A stretch of DNA of 64,000 bases from Muraenolepis orangiensis (lineage: Eukaryota; Chordata; Actinopteri; Gadiformes; Muraenolepididae). Location of the stretch: positions 3,219,814 to 3,283,813 of the forward strand of contig CM050999.1 of NCBI GenBank assembly GCA_027704905.1, in the 5' to 3' direction. The notes beneath the pieces were generated by a model. The model did not search any database, was not told the DNA's origin, and saw only the letters and a program-made list of their open reading frames with translations. Shown piece by piece: positions 35,828 to 56,417 of this stretch (positions within the stretch are counted from its first letter, which is position 1; the number at the start of each line of letters is the position of its first letter). Made by a program: the position numbers and the translations under genes.

Positions 35828-36909
35828 AATAATAATAATAATAATATTATTATTAGCTTTCCCTTATTATCTCAGTGTGTCTACTGGCTTCACTGTCATC
35901 GTGGTCCCTGTTTGATGTTCTTTATTGTGTCAAATCTAGAGAGCCAACTTATTCTGCTTTTACCTGAGCTCTGGTTCTGCTCTTGGAGGCTTGTTAGGAA
36001 GGACATGTAATGTATTATGTATGTATATATGTACTGTATGTACTGTATGTATATTTTATATTGTTATGGCTTGTTAGGAAGGAAATGCACGTAATCTAAT
36101 GTTATATTAAGGAGGATAGCATTGACAAATGTCAAAATGTTGAACACCTATTTACAATTTGTATCATGTTTGTGTCCTAATGATATTGTTCCGGAAATGT
36201 TTAAATTCCGTCCTGGATTGGGACGTTCCTAGAAGACACAGCGGTGACCCTCTCCTCTCTCCCTGCAGCTACCAGTGGGTGCGGTTCGAGGTGTGTCGTC
36301 CTGGCGACGGACACGTCCCTCAAAGCCTCTCGGAGGACGACGCCTCTGTTAACTTTGAGGCCTATCAGAGGCATCAGGGCCTCGACGACCAGGCCGACAC
36401 GGACCACCACACTACAGGTTCAGGAGGCTTTCTATGTGGTGTTGTTGTTTATGTAGACTTGGATGAGTGCTATTCTGTGTTGTGAAAAATATCTCCTAAA
36501 CCTGGGATATATATTAGCCTGTTGTCTAGAGTTGCCATGTAGTGAAGATTCTCCTAAACCTTGGAGGTTAAAGGTCAGGTCAGGGAAAATGCACAATGGA
36601 GATTGGGCTGTGGGGGATTTTTAGGTGCATGTGATTTAAATGAGAATGATTAATTATTGTCGGAATAATACAGTTCGGATTATTAGTATTGACAACTTTG
36701 CGATGGATTCTGCTTTTCACTGCATTTAGCCTTTAGATGGTGGATCCAGTCCTTTCACATCCAAAGAGGACAGTAGCTGGTGCACCGTGACTTGTTTTCC
36801 AGATGCTAACCCCTCTCTCTCTCCTCCAGGACAGACGCCTCCGTCTCCTGGTGATCCACACCACCCCAACTACAGCGCCAAGCCCTCCACCCTATTCTTC
36901 AGCTCCTGA
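27105..36909 (+). CDS. tbrg1: TBRG1-like nuclear protein (HARE-HTH-like + FYRN/FYRC), 15 exons
   Basis: Transforming growth factor beta regulator 1 (NIAM), a nuclear growth regulator linked to p53/ARF in mammals. Coding exons: 27105-27173, 28319-28476, 28670-28727, 28813-28895, 29208-29244, 29492-29554, 29818-30045, 30623-30693, 30899-31143, 31868-32001, 32357-32503, 33085-33182, 35488-35598, 36269-36417, 36830-36909; 1731 nt, 576 residues, all phases agree. Seen: a HARE-HTH-like domain at about 88-156 (LTWLDAAQ, then VLEEAGRPMHIKEIKQRIID, ending RNGVFALL); a basic coiled-coil segment (YRLKYLRLRRAARA, then CDEVAHLEDKFLRAKEER); FYRN (GRPVFPIPLGGLTVYSLGE, then YPVGFCSTR); FYRC (FEIVPEEDPQNAIV, then GADFFGFSHPTVQNLIQSCP). 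The part from the coiled coil on matches mammalian TBRG1 as I remember it (about 411 residues); the first 200 residues do not. ATG 27100 is out of frame and stops at once. It converges on SIAE. Confidence 0.93.
27185..28045. repeat. TTATCATG/TTATTATG array in TBRG1 intron 1
   Basis: About 860 bp of ATTATCTTATCATGTTATCA-like units in a mosaic of short motifs, starting 12 bp after the exon 1 donor. It keeps frames open on + and gives Tyr/Leu/Ile/Met-rich false proteins. Confidence 0.93.
28180..28240 (+). repeat. Degraded L2 3' tail in TBRG1 intron 1
   Basis: TCTCTTTGGACAACGGCGTC, then TGCTGAATGACTGTAATGC matches the teleost L2 tail with substitutions. Confidence 0.6.
30479..30632 (+). repeat. 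tbrg1: 36-bp repeat reiterating the TBRG1 exon 8 splice acceptor
   Basis: Units start at 30479, 30515, 30551 and 30587, and the next position, 30623, is the conserved exon 8. Each ends in CTTCCCTCAG and begins GAGAACG, exactly like the acceptor plus exon 8 start. The fourth boundary reads CCTCAA, losing AG. Each unit is 12 codons with no stop (ENEPLYLLVFPQ) in the exon 8 frame. Confidence 0.93.
31216..31566 (+). repeat. 20-bp minisatellite in TBRG1 intron 9
   Basis: About 17 nearly perfect units of CAGGTAGACGGGCTCCCTCC, starting about 75 bp after the exon 9 donor. Each contains CAG|GTAGAC, a donor-like motif. Confidence 0.95.
31605..31680. repeat. (TA)n-rich tract
   Basis: TATATATACGTATATACATA and related runs inside TBRG1 intron 9. 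Confidence 0.85.
32488..32523 (+). promoter_or_regulatory. tbrg1: Perfect hairpin enclosing the TBRG1 exon 11 donor
   Basis: GGGGGCGGGGCC (32488-32499) and GGCCCCGCCCCC (32512-32523) are exact reverse complements, 12 bp, all G-C. The 12-nt loop ACAGGTACCGCA holds the splice donor CAG|GTACCG (exon end 32503). In the pre-mRNA this could hide or present the 5' splice site. A regulatory role is inferred. Confidence 0.6.
32530..32786 (+). repeat. 52-bp tandem repeat in TBRG1 intron 11
   Basis: Five units starting near 32530, 32581, 32633, 32685 and 32737, with core CTGTAGTGTATTATACAATA. Soon after, GGCGGGGCCACAGGTATAG at about 32839 duplicates the exon 11 donor context. Confidence 0.92.
33370..34497. 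repeat. TGTATGAACG/TGTATGAGTG array (left part)
   Basis: Ten- to twelve-bp units TGTATGAACGTG and TGTATGAGTGTG in irregular order inside TBRG1 intron 12. It continues at 34947-35378 after an inserted MITE. Long frames on both strands are artefacts of the period. Confidence 0.94.
34498..34946. mobile_element. 449-bp hAT-type MITE
   Basis: Terminal inverted repeats TAGGGCTGT ... ACAGCCCTA, flanked by the perfect 8-bp target duplication GTGTGTAT (34490-34497, 34947-34954), both typical of hAT elements. Both arms match the larger element at 58418-59526; the middle is deleted between GAGGGCATTTCAG and CACCGCTGGCCGCC. It has no coding capacity, so it was presumably moved by a related hAT transposase. 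Confidence 0.92.
34947..35378. repeat. TGTATGAACG/TGTATGAGTG array (right part)
   Basis: Same array as on the left of the MITE, ending at TGAATAGGTAAACG in TBRG1 intron 12. Confidence 0.94.
35705..35858. repeat. (TTA)n/(TAA)n microsatellite
   Basis: Alternating blocks of TTA and TAA in TBRG1 intron 13; the blocks are mutual reverse complements and could fold into AT hairpins. Confidence 0.9.
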
Positions 36910-37355
36910 GGGAACCCACGGGGGGGTGGTCCACCCCACACCCCCCCCCCCCCCCATTTCACAACACTTCCAAAAGAAAGCGTCCCCATGCTGGGATCAG
37001 GGTGGTTGTTGTTCACACCGTTTTCCCGTCTGGTGAGAACAGGAAGGCTCCTCATACCGCAGAGATGTTCCACTTCCATAATTAGCGAACACGGGATGGT
37101 GCTAATGAGTTTGCCTTTCCTGCATTTTCTTCCCTCCACACGTCTTGGACTCAGCGGATCCAAGACGTTCCGCACGGTGCTCGTTTGTGCTCTGAATTCA
37201 TGTCCCGTTAATGTGGCGGTTTGTTGAGTGTCCTGTGATATAACAACAAACAAACAAAGCTTGTGTATTTTGTAGAATTTCACACTTGGAAATGAATCAA
37301 CTGTTCTGAGACAACATGACCAGTGGATTCAGTGCAAAGAGTTATTCAATTGTGT

Positions 37356-37365
37356 TTTAATTAAA
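37356..37365. terminator. Palindromic TTTAATTAAA: poly(A) signal on both strands
   Basis: ATTAAA on + (37360-37365) lies about 450 nt after the TBRG1 stop; ATTAAA on - (37361-37356) lies about 205 nt after the SIAE stop. No other AATAAA/ATTAAA was noticed for either gene in the interval. One 10-bp palindrome could serve both convergent genes. Inferred from motif and spacing. Confidence 0.6.
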
Positions 37366-37566
37366 GTGTTTGTTGAGGATCTCTTCAATTGCAATAGTGC
37401 CCTATGAGGATCTCGGCGCCTGAGTCTTCTTAAACAACCAAATGGAGATTTAAGGGACAATAACAACCTCCAACCCCCGATTCTCTATATTTTACATCGA
37501 TCCAAAGGTGTACTTTCACTCAAAGGTCTAAAACTGGTCAATTCTCTCTTCCTACAAAGCGTGGGC

Positions 37567-44865
<7,299 letters not shown>

Positions 44866-45100
44866 CGTGAGTGTAGTGAAACAGAGATATTCAGGACTGC
44901 TCTTTGATATTCAAACAAAAGATGTCCCGAGAGGCGGTCTTAAAGGGAAGGGGAGGGACATTGGCATCGTGCCAAGTGGTTCCTTACTGACAGGGGCCCT
45001 CAAAACGCATGGGAAGACAATGGGTCAACTTTCCATCAGGTCTCGCTTCTAGAATATTTAATAAACCAAACAATAACGTTTCTTGTCTTGCTTCTGACTC
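44866..45100. other. siae: SIAE 5' flank
   Basis: Immediate upstream region of SIAE (minus strand). No TATA box is obvious. No other gene is seen. Confidence 0.4.
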
Positions 45101-45605
45101 TCCGCTCTCTCTCTGACCCTCTCCCTCCTTCCACTCTACCTCTCTCTCCCACTCTCTCTCTGACCCTCTCCCTCCTTCCACTCTACCTCTCTCTCCCACT
45201 CTCTCTCTGACCCTCTCCCTCCTTCCACTCTACCTCTCTCTCCCACTCTCTCTCTGACCCTCTCCCTGCTTCCACTCTACCTCTCTCTCCCACTCTCTCT
45301 CTGACCCTCTCTCTCCTTCCACTCTACCTCTCTCTCCCACTCTCTCTCTGACCCTCTCCCTGCTTCCACTCTACCTCTCTCTCCCACTCTCTCTCTGACC
45401 ATCTCTCTCTCTCACCCCCCCTGCCAGAGAGGGGGTGCCTCTCTCCCACTCGCTCTCCCTCCCACTCTACCTCTCTCTCCCACTCTCTCCCTACCACTCT
45501 CTCTCTGACCATCTCTCTCTCTCACCCCACCTGCCTCTCACCCCCTCTCTCCCACCCTCTCTCCCTACCACTCTCTCCCTCCCACTCTCTCTCTGTCTGT
45601 CTTGC
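45101..45605. repeat. 47-bp pyrimidine-rich minisatellite
   Basis: Units 47 bp apart (TGACC at 45114, 45161, 45208 and so on) with core CTCTCTCTGACCCTCTCCCT and CCTTCCACTCTACCTC, becoming irregular after 45400. The strand is almost pure C/T. Confidence 0.92.
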
Positions 45606-46835
45606 TCTCTCTGTTTGTCCCGTGTGCAATGTTTGACTTCAGCAGTGGACAGCCTGTCAACATGGCCGTCCCACGCCACGTGCTCCGGTCCAGTCCAGAT
45701 CACATCTCCACAGCTTGGGTTCAGGTGGTGAGATGAGTGCTGCTGGTGGGTGGAGCCCTGGCGTGGTGTACCGCTGTGTGGGAACGCCAAAGGCCGCTTC
45801 TGGGTTGGCTAAAGACCTGAAATGATCCGAGCCTCCATATAATGACCTCCATTACCATCTACAAATTCAACAGACTTTTTAATTTTTTTAACTTAAAGTT
45901 AGTGTCATAGCCCAAATATAAGCTTATATTGATAGTACTAAAATAAGGCCTTTATTATTTTTTGTATCAACCGTCAGTTAACACAACACACAGAAATGGT
46001 ACACAGAACATTAAAGGGGACTGGTCCTGTCCCACCAGCCAGTCCACTTCTATCAAAAAGAGACATGTTTCCAAACCAGATTCATACATTCAACTCTAGA
46101 AAACTCAAGTCACAAGAGGACAGGAAATCGTCAACGATGGTACTTGCAGTAGTTGTTATATATTTTTTATATGCAAAGGAATGGGGAAGAGATACTGCTT
46201 TAATCAACCTCTACGGGGGAAGACTGAAGGGAAGCAGAAGCAGCTCTGTGTTGCTAATTGGCCTTTATCCAGACGTGGAATAGGCACTCATTAAGCTAAT
46301 TATGGGTCAGCAGGAAGTCCCATAATTAATGTCCACCAAACTCAATGTTCATTAATTTTCACAAGCCCTTCTAAGGTCATTATAAGGTTTTACAATTGCT
46401 AAGATTGAGTTTCCTTGTTGTTTTTCCACTATCAAATGCAACAATATATGAAATAAGACCAGCAGCATATAAACAGATATTATTAATCATTAACTATGAC
46501 AGAAAACAGCTGACCCATCCTTCTTGTTGACCAACTTACCAGAACTACACTAAACTTTGGTCTGAGTCAACACAGGTTGGCTAATGGTTTATTAAAGTTA
46601 AACTCTGCATACATTTGACCCATATTACAAGGTTAAAAAGACTATATATAAGAAAAGACTAATATATTAATGATTTATGGGATTTATGGGCATTTTCATA
46701 CCATGAACTCCCAGAGAGAAAGCTACCCGAAGAAAAACAACTCTCACTTATTAAATTAATTGCTGATAGTGACATTTCACTTTAGAAGCTAATGCAATAA
46801 GACATCACTGTACATAACTGATGTATATCAATATA
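45606..46835. other. No gene recognised
   Basis: Unique-looking sequence. Open frames of 60-100 codons on both strands lack family motifs or splice context. Confidence 0.5.
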
Positions 46836-46837
46836 TA

Positions 46838-46841
46838 AGAG

Positions 46842-46920
<79 letters not shown>

Positions 46921-46938
46921 GAGAGACAGAGGGAGACG

Positions 46939-46972
<34 letters not shown>
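46838..46972. repeat. (GA)n microsatellite
   Basis: Two GA blocks separated by GACAGAGGAGAGACAGAGGG. Confidence 0.94.
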
Positions 46973-46974
<2 letters not shown>

Positions 46975-47129
46975 CCCTGTAATTACACAAATACATATTT
47001 CTGCTGAGCAGAGTCTTCTTCCCAGTGTGTGTGATATGAAAACAGTGGTGTAGAGAAACCAATAGACGGCCCCTGGACTGGGAGGAGGAGGGCTGTAAAG
47101 GTGCACAGCACACGGTACCCCACGACAAA

Positions 47130-50100
47130 CGGCAACACGCTATACACGCCGTCACGCTATACACGCCGACACGCTATACACCCCGACACGCTATAAACCC
47201 CGACACGCTATACACCCCAACACGCTATACACCCCGACACGCTATACACCCCAACACGCTATACACCCTAACACGCTATACACGCCGACACGCTATACAC
47301 CCCGACACGCTATAAACCCCGACACGCTATACACCCTAACACGCTATACACGCCGTCACGCTATACACCCCAACACGCTATAAACCCCGACACGCTATAC
47401 ACCCCAACACGCTATACACCCCAACACGCTATACACCCCGACACGCTATACACCCCGACACGCTATACACCCCGACACGCTATACACCCCGACACGCTAT
47501 ACACACCAACACGCTATACACCCCGACACGCTATACACCCCAACACGCTATACACCCCGACACGCTATACGCCCTAACACGCTATACACCCCGACACGCT
47601 ATACACCCCGACACGCTATACACCCTAACACGCTATACACGCCGACACGCTATACACCCCGACATGCTATACACCCCGACACGCTATACACCCCGACACG
47701 CTATACACCCCGACACGCTATACACCCCGACACGCTATACACCCCGACACGCTATACACGCCAACACGCTATACACCCCAACACGCTATACACCCTAACA
47801 CGCTATACACGCCGACACGCTATACACCCCAACACGCTATACACCCTAACACGCTATACACCCCGACACGCTATACACCCCGACACGCTATACACCCTAA
47901 CACGCTATACACGCCGACACGCTATACACCCCGACATGCTATACACCCGACACGCTATACACCCCAACACGCTATACACCCCGACACGCTATACACCCCG
48001 ACACACTATACACCCCAACACGCTATACACCCCAACACGCTATACACCCCGACACGCTATACACCCGACACGCTATACACCCTAACACGCTATACACGCC
48101 GTCACGCTATACACCCCAACACGCTATAAACCCCGACACGCTATACACCCCGACACGCTATACACCCCAACACGCTATACACCCCAACACGCTATACACC
48201 CCGACACGCTATACACCCCGACACGCTATACACCCCGACACGCTATACACCCTAACACGCTATACACGCCGTCACGCTATACACCCCAACACGCTATAAA
48301 CCCCGACACGCTATACACCCCAACACGCTATACACCCCAACACGCTATACACCCCGACACGCTATACACCCCAACACGCTATACACCCCAACACGCTATA
48401 CACCCCAACACGCTATACACCCCGACACGCTATACGCCCTAACACGCTATACACCCCGACACGCTATACACCCCGACACGCTATACACCCCAACACGCTA
48501 TACACCCCAACACGCTATACACCCCAACACGCTATACACCCCGACACGCTATACGCCCTAACACGCTATACACCCCGACACGCTATACACCCCGACACGC
48601 TATACACCCTAACACGCTATACACGCCGACACGCTATACACCCCGACACGCTATACACCCCGACACGCTATACACCCCGACACGCTATACACCCCGACAC
48701 GCTATACACCCCGACACGCTATACACCCTAACACGCTATACACGCCGTCACGCTATACACCCCAACACGCTATAAACCCCGACACGCTATACACCCCGAC
48801 ACGCTATACACCCCAACACGCTATACACCCCGACACGCTATACACCCCGACACGCTATACACCCCGACACGCTATACACCCCGACACGCTATACACCCCA
48901 ACACGCTATACACCCCAACACGCTATACACCCTAACACGCTATACACGCCGTCACGCTATACACCCCAACACGCTATAAACCCCGACACGCTATACACCC
49001 CAACACGCTATACACCCCAACACGCTATACACCCCGACACGCTATACACCCCAACACGCTATACACCCCAACACGCTATACACCCCAACACGCTATACAC
49101 CCCGACACGCTATACGCCCTAACACGCTATACACCCCGACACGCTATACACCCCGACACGCTATACACCCCAACACGCTATACACCCCAACACGCTATAC
49201 ACCCCAACACGCTATACACCCCGACACGCTATACGCCCTAACACGCTATACACCCCGACACGCTATACACCCCGACACGCTATACACCCTAACACGCTAT
49301 ACACGCCGACACGCTATACACCCCGACACGCTATACACCCCGACACGCTATACACCCCGACACGCTATACACCCCGACACGCTATACACCCCGACACGCT
49401 ATACACCCCGACACGCTATACACCCCGACACGCTATACACCCCGACACGCTATACACCCTGACACGCTATACACGCCGACACGCTATACACCCCGACACG
49501 CTATACACCCCGACACGCTATACACCCCGACACGCTATACACCCCGACACGCTATACACCCCGACACGCTATACACCCCGACACGCTATACACCCGACAC
49601 GCTATACACCCCGACACGCTATACACCCTAACACGCTATACACGCCGACACGCTATACACCCCGACACGCTATACACCCCGACACGCTATACACCCCGAC
49701 ACGCTATACACCCCGACATGCTATACACGCCGACACGCTATACACCCCGACATGCTATACACCCCAACACGCTATACACGCCAACACGCTATACACCCCA
49801 ACACGCTATACACCCCAACACGCTATACACCCCGACACGCTATACACCCCAACACGCTATACACCCCAACACGCTATACACCCTAAAACGCTATACACCC
49901 TGACACGCTATACACCCCAACACGCTATACACCCTGACACGCTATACACGCCGACATGCTATACACGCCGACACGCTATACACCCTAACACGCTATACAC
50001 GCCGACACGCTATACACCCCGACATTCTATACACCCCGACACGCTATACACCCTAACACGCTATACACCCTAACACGCTATACACCCCGACACGCTATAC

Positions 50101-53100
50101 ACGCCAACACGCTATACACCCCGACACGCTATACACCCCGACACGCTATACACCCCAACACGCTATACACCCCAACACGCTATACACCCTAAAACGCTAT
50201 ACACACCGACACGCTATACACCCCAACACGCTATACACCCCGACACGCTATACACCCCAACACGCTATACACCCCGACACGCTATACACGCCGACACGCT
50301 ATACACGGCAACACGCTATACACCCCAACACGCTATACACCCTAACACGCTATACACGCCGACACGCTATACACCCCGACACGCTATACACGCCAACACG
50401 CTATACACCCCGACACGCTATACACCCCGACACGCTATACACCCCAACACGCTATACACCCTAACACGCTATACACCCCAACACGCTATACACCCCGACA
50501 CGCTATACACCCCGACACGCTATACACGGCGACACGCTATACACCCCGACACGCTATACACCCCGACACGCTATACACGCCATACACCCCGACACGCTAT
50601 ACACCCCGACACGCTATACACCCTAACACGCTATACACCCCAACACGCTATACACCCTAACACGCTATACACCCCGACACGCTATACACCCCGACACGCT
50701 ATACACCCCAACACGCTATACACCCTAACACGCTATACACGCCGACACGCTATACACCCCGACACGCTATACACGCCGACACGCTATACACCCTGACACG
50801 CTATACACCCCGACACGCTATACACCCCGACACGCTATACACCCCGACACGCTATACACCCTGACACGCTATACACCCTGACACGCTATACACGCCGACA
50901 CGCTATCCACCCCGACACGCTATACACCCCGACACGCTATACACCCCAACACGCTATACACCCTAACACGCTATACACCCCAACACGCTATACACCCCAA
51001 CACGCTATACACCCCAACACGCTATACACCCTAACACGCTATACACCCCGACACGCTATACACGCCGACACGCTATACACCCCGACACGCTATACACCCG
51101 AACACGCTATACACCCCGACACGCTATACACCCCGACACGCTATACACCCTAACACGCTATACACCCCAACACGCTATACACCCCAACACGCTATACACC
51201 CTGACACGCTATACACCCCGACACGCTATACACGCCGACACGCTATACACCCCGACACGCTATACACCCTAACACGCTATACACCCCGACACGCTATACA
51301 CGCCGACACGCTATACACCCCGACACGCTATACACCCTGACACGCTATACACCCCAACACGCTATACACCCCGACACGCTATACACCCCGACACGCTATA
51401 CACCCTGACACGCTATACACGCCGACACGCTATACACCCCGACACGCTATACACCCCGACACGCTATACACCCCGACACGCTATACACCCCGACACGCTA
51501 TACACCCCGACACGCTATACACCCGACACGCTATACACCCCGACACGCTATACACCCTAACACGCTATACACGCCGACACGCTATACACCCCGACACGCT
51601 ATACACCCCGACACGCTATACACCCCGACACGCTATACACCCTGACACGCTATACACGCCGACACGCTATACACCCCGACATGCTATACACCCCAACACG
51701 CTATACACGCCAACACGCTATACACCCCAACACGCTATACACCCCAACACGCTATACACCCCGACACGCTATACACCCCAACACGCTATACACCCCAACA
51801 CGCTATACACCCTAAAACGCTATACACCCTGACACGCTATACACCCCAACACGCTATACACCCTGACACGCTATACACGCCGACATGCTATACACGCCGA
51901 CACGCTATACACCCTAACACGCTATACACGCCGACACGCTATACACCCCGACATTCTATACACCCCGACACGCTATACACCCTAACACGCTATACACCCT
52001 AACACGCTATACACCCCGACACGCTATACACGCCAACACGCTATACACCCCGACACGCTATACACCCCGACACGCTATACACCCCAACACGCTATACACC
52101 CCAACACGCTATACACCCTAAAACGCTATACACACCGACACGCTATACACCCCAACACGCTATACACCCCGACACGCTATACACCCCAACACGCTATACA
52201 CCCCGACACGCTATACACGCCGACACGCTATACACGGCAACACGCTATACACCCCAACACGCTATACACCCTAACACGCTATACACGCCGACACGCTATA
52301 CACCCCGACACGCTATACACGCCAACACGCTATACACCCCGACACGCTATACACCCCGACACGCTATACACCCCAACACGCTATACACCCTAACACGCTA
52401 TACACCCCAACACGCTATACACCCCGACACGCTATACACCCCGACACGCTATACACGGCGACACGCTATACACCCCGACACGCTATACACCCCGACACGC
52501 TATACACGCCATACACCCCGACACGCTATACACCCCGACACGCTATACACCCTAACACGCTATACACCCCAACACGCTATACACCCTAACACGCTATACA
52601 CCCCGACACGCTATACACCCCGACACGCTATACACCCCAACACGCTATACACCCTAACACGCTATACACGCCGACACGCTATACACCCCGACACGCTATA
52701 CACGCCGACACGCTATACACCCTGACACGCTATACACCCCGACACGCTATACACCCCGACACGCTATACACCCCGACACGCTATACACCCTGACACGCTA
52801 TACACCCTGACACGCTATACACGCCGACACGCTATCCACCCCGACACGCTATACACCCCGACACGCTATACACCCCAACACGCTATACACCCTAACACGC
52901 TATACACCCCAACACGCTATACACCCCAACACGCTATACACCCCAACACGCTATACACCCTAACACGCTATACACCCCGACACGCTATACACGCCGACAC
53001 GCTATACACCCCGACACGCTATACACCCGAACACGCTATACACCCCGACACGCTATACACCCCGACACGCTATACACCCTAACACGCTATACACCCCAAC

Positions 53101-55945
53101 ACGCTATACACCCCAACACGCTATACACCCTGACACGCTATACACCCCGACACGCTATACACGCCGACACGCTATACACCCCGACACGCTATACACCCTA
53201 ACACGCTATACACCCCGACACGCTATACACGCCGACACGCTATACACCCCGACACGCTATACACCCTGACACGCTATACACCCCGACACGCTATACACGC
53301 CGACACGCTATACACCCCGACACGCTATACACCCTGACACGCTATACACCCCAACACGCTATACACCCCGACACGCTATACACCCCGACACGCTATACAC
53401 CCTGACACGCTATACACGCCGACACGCTATACACCCCGACACGCTATACACCCCGACACGCTATACACCCCGACACGCTATACACCCCGACACGCTATAC
53501 ACCCCGACACGCTATACACCCGACACGCTATACACCCCGACACGCTATACACCCTAACACGCTATACACGCCGACACGCTATACACCCCGACACGCTATA
53601 CACCCCGACACGCTATACACCCCGACACGCTATACACCCTGACACGCTATACACGCCGACACGCTATACACCCCGACATGCTATACACCCCAACACGCTA
53701 TACACGCCAACACGCTATACACCCCAACACGCTATACACCCCAACACGCTATACACCCCGACACGCTATACACCCCAACACGCTATACACCCCAACACGC
53801 TATACACCCTAAAACGCTATACACCCTGACACGCTATACACCCCAACACGCTATACACCCTGACACGCTATACACGCCGACATGCTATACACGCCGACAC
53901 GCTATACACCCTAACACGCTATACACGCCGACACGCTATACACCCCGACATTCTATACACCCCGACACGCTATACACCCTAACACGCTATACACCCTAAC
54001 ACGCTATACACCCCGACACGCTATACACGCCAACACGCTATACACCCCGACACGCTATACACCCCGACACGCTATACACCCCAACACGCTATACACCCCA
54101 ACACGCTATACACCCTAAAACGCTATACACACCGACACGCTATACACCCCAACACGCTATACACCCCGACACGCTATACACCCCAACACGCTATACACCC
54201 CGACACGCTATACACGCCGACACGCTATACACGGCAACACGCTATACACCCCAACACGCTATACACCCTAACACGCTATACACGCCGACACGCTATACAC
54301 CCCGACACGCTATACACGCCAACACGCTATACACCCCGACACGCTATACACCCCGACACGCTATACACCCCAACACGCTATACACCCTAACACGCTATAC
54401 ACCCCAACACGCTATACACCCCGACACGCTATACACCCCGACACGCTATACACGGCGACACGCTATACACCCCGACACGCTATACACCCCGACACGCTAT
54501 ACACGCCATACACCCCGACACGCTATACACCCCGACACGCTATACACCCTAACACGCTATACACCCCAACACGCTATACACCCTAACACGCTATACACCC
54601 CGACACGCTATACACCCCGACACGCTATACACCCCAACACGCTATACACCCTAACACGCTATACACGCCGACACGCTATACACCCCGACACGCTATACAC
54701 GCCGACACGCTATACACCCTGACACGCTATACACCCCGACACGCTATACACCCCGACACGCTATACACCCCGACACGCTATACACCCTGACACGCTATAC
54801 ACCCTGACACGCTATACACGCCGACACGCTATCCACCCCGACACGCTATACACCCCGACACGCTATACACCCCAACACGCTATACACCCTAACACGCTAT
54901 ACACCCCAACACGCTATACACCCCAACACGCTATACACCCCAACACGCTATACACCCTAACACGCTATACACCCCGACACGCTATACACGCCGACACGCT
55001 ATACACCCCGACACGCTATACACCCGAACACGCTATACACCCCGACACGCTATACACCCCGACACGCTATACACCCTAACACGCTATACACCCCAACACG
55101 CTATACACCCCAACACGCTATACACCCTGACACGCTATACACCCCGACACGCTATACACGCCGACACGCTATACACCCCGACACGCTATACACCCTAACA
55201 CGCTATACACCCCGACACGCTATACACGCCGACACGCTATACACCCCGACACGCTATACACCCTGACACGCTATACACCCCAACACGCTATACACCCCAA
55301 CACGCTATACACCCCGACACGCTATACACCCCGACACGCTATACACCCTGACACGCTATACACGCCGACATGCTATCCACCCCGACACGCTATACACCCC
55401 GACACGCTATACACCCCGACACGCTATACACCCTGACACGCTATCCACCCCGACACGCTATACACCCCGACACGCTATACACCCCAACACGCTATACACC
55501 CCAACACGCTATACACCCTAACACGCTATACACGCCGACACGCTATACACCCCGACACGCTATACACCCCGACACGCTATACACCCCGACACGCTATACA
55601 CCCCAACACGCTATACACCCCAACACGCTATACACCCCGACACGCTATACACCCCAACACGCTATACACCCTAACACGCTATACACGCCGACACGCTATA
55701 CACCCCGACACGCTATACACCCCAACACGCTATACACCCCGACACGCTATACACCCCGACACGCTATACACCCCAACACGCTATACACGCCAACACGCTA
55801 TACACGCCATACACCCCGACACGCTATACACCCCAACACGCTATACACCCCGACACGCTATACACGCCAACACGCTATACACGCCATACACCCCGACACG
55901 CTATACACCCCAACACGCTATACACGGCAACACGCTATACACGCT
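47130..55945. repeat. 8.8-kb 17-bp satellite-like array with higher-order repeats
   Basis: More than 500 units of the 17-bp sequence ACACGCTATACACCCCG with variants at the last bases (CCA, CTA, GCC, CTG) and some units of other lengths. Shared rare variants show large duplicated blocks: TAAAACGC at 49884, 51813 and 53810; TATCCAC at 50904, 52833 and 54830; CGCCATACACC at about 50578, 52506 and 54506. The block length is therefore about 1929 then 1997 bp (differing by 68, four units). A second scheme of about 680 bp is seen between 48.3 and 49.6 kb (TATACGCCC). No start or stop context suggests coding. Confidence 0.95.
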
Positions 55946-56335
55946 GGATAACTCCAATCTCAACATGTTCACCAGGAAGAAACTTCAGACAACGGCCAGC
56001 CACCACCAGCAGGAACATGGGGACACTGGACAGGGGCGGTGATGGCGGTGTTTGTGGCGGCTGAGAGGCTTCAGGATCAGGCCTCTGGGTTACAGTGACG
56101 ACACACACGCAACACCATAAAACACCTTTGAGTTGAGGAGAGGAAAGGACATCCCTCGCCACACAGAGCACAGAGACAGCCTTGCACAAAAGGTCTATTC
56201 AAAGAACCAGCGATAAAGTAAGGAAGATTATACGATTCATGTGATGTCATTTATAAAGGGGGGGGGGTCCTACCGTATATAAAATTAGGCCAATGGCTCC
56301 TTGAGATCTTCCCCCGGATTTAAAGTACAACCTCA
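55946..56335. other. No confident gene; short open frame on minus strand
   Basis: The minus strand at 56189-55946 has an 80-codon frame with a hydrophobic start, Pro-rich middle and VPMFLLVVAGRCLKFL. No family is recognised. Confidence 0.35.
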
Positions 56336-56380
56336 TTCATCTCTCTCTCTCTGTCTCTCTCCCCGTCTCTCTCTGTCTCC

Positions 56381-56417
<37 letters not shown>

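Noticed and set aside
45491..45790. 99-codon minus frame next to the 47-bp array
   Set aside because: Half of it is the array itself; the remainder has no motif or splice support.
47130..55945. Open frames such as HPNTLYTPTRYTPQHAI repeats
   Set aside because: They arise from the 17-bp array; three units equal 51 bp, so stops are avoided by chance.
55935..56189. Minus-strand frame with VPMFLLVVAGRCLKFL as a possible membrane protein exon
   Set aside because: No recognisable family, no convincing splice pair, and it partly runs into the 17-bp array. Kept only as a low-confidence note.
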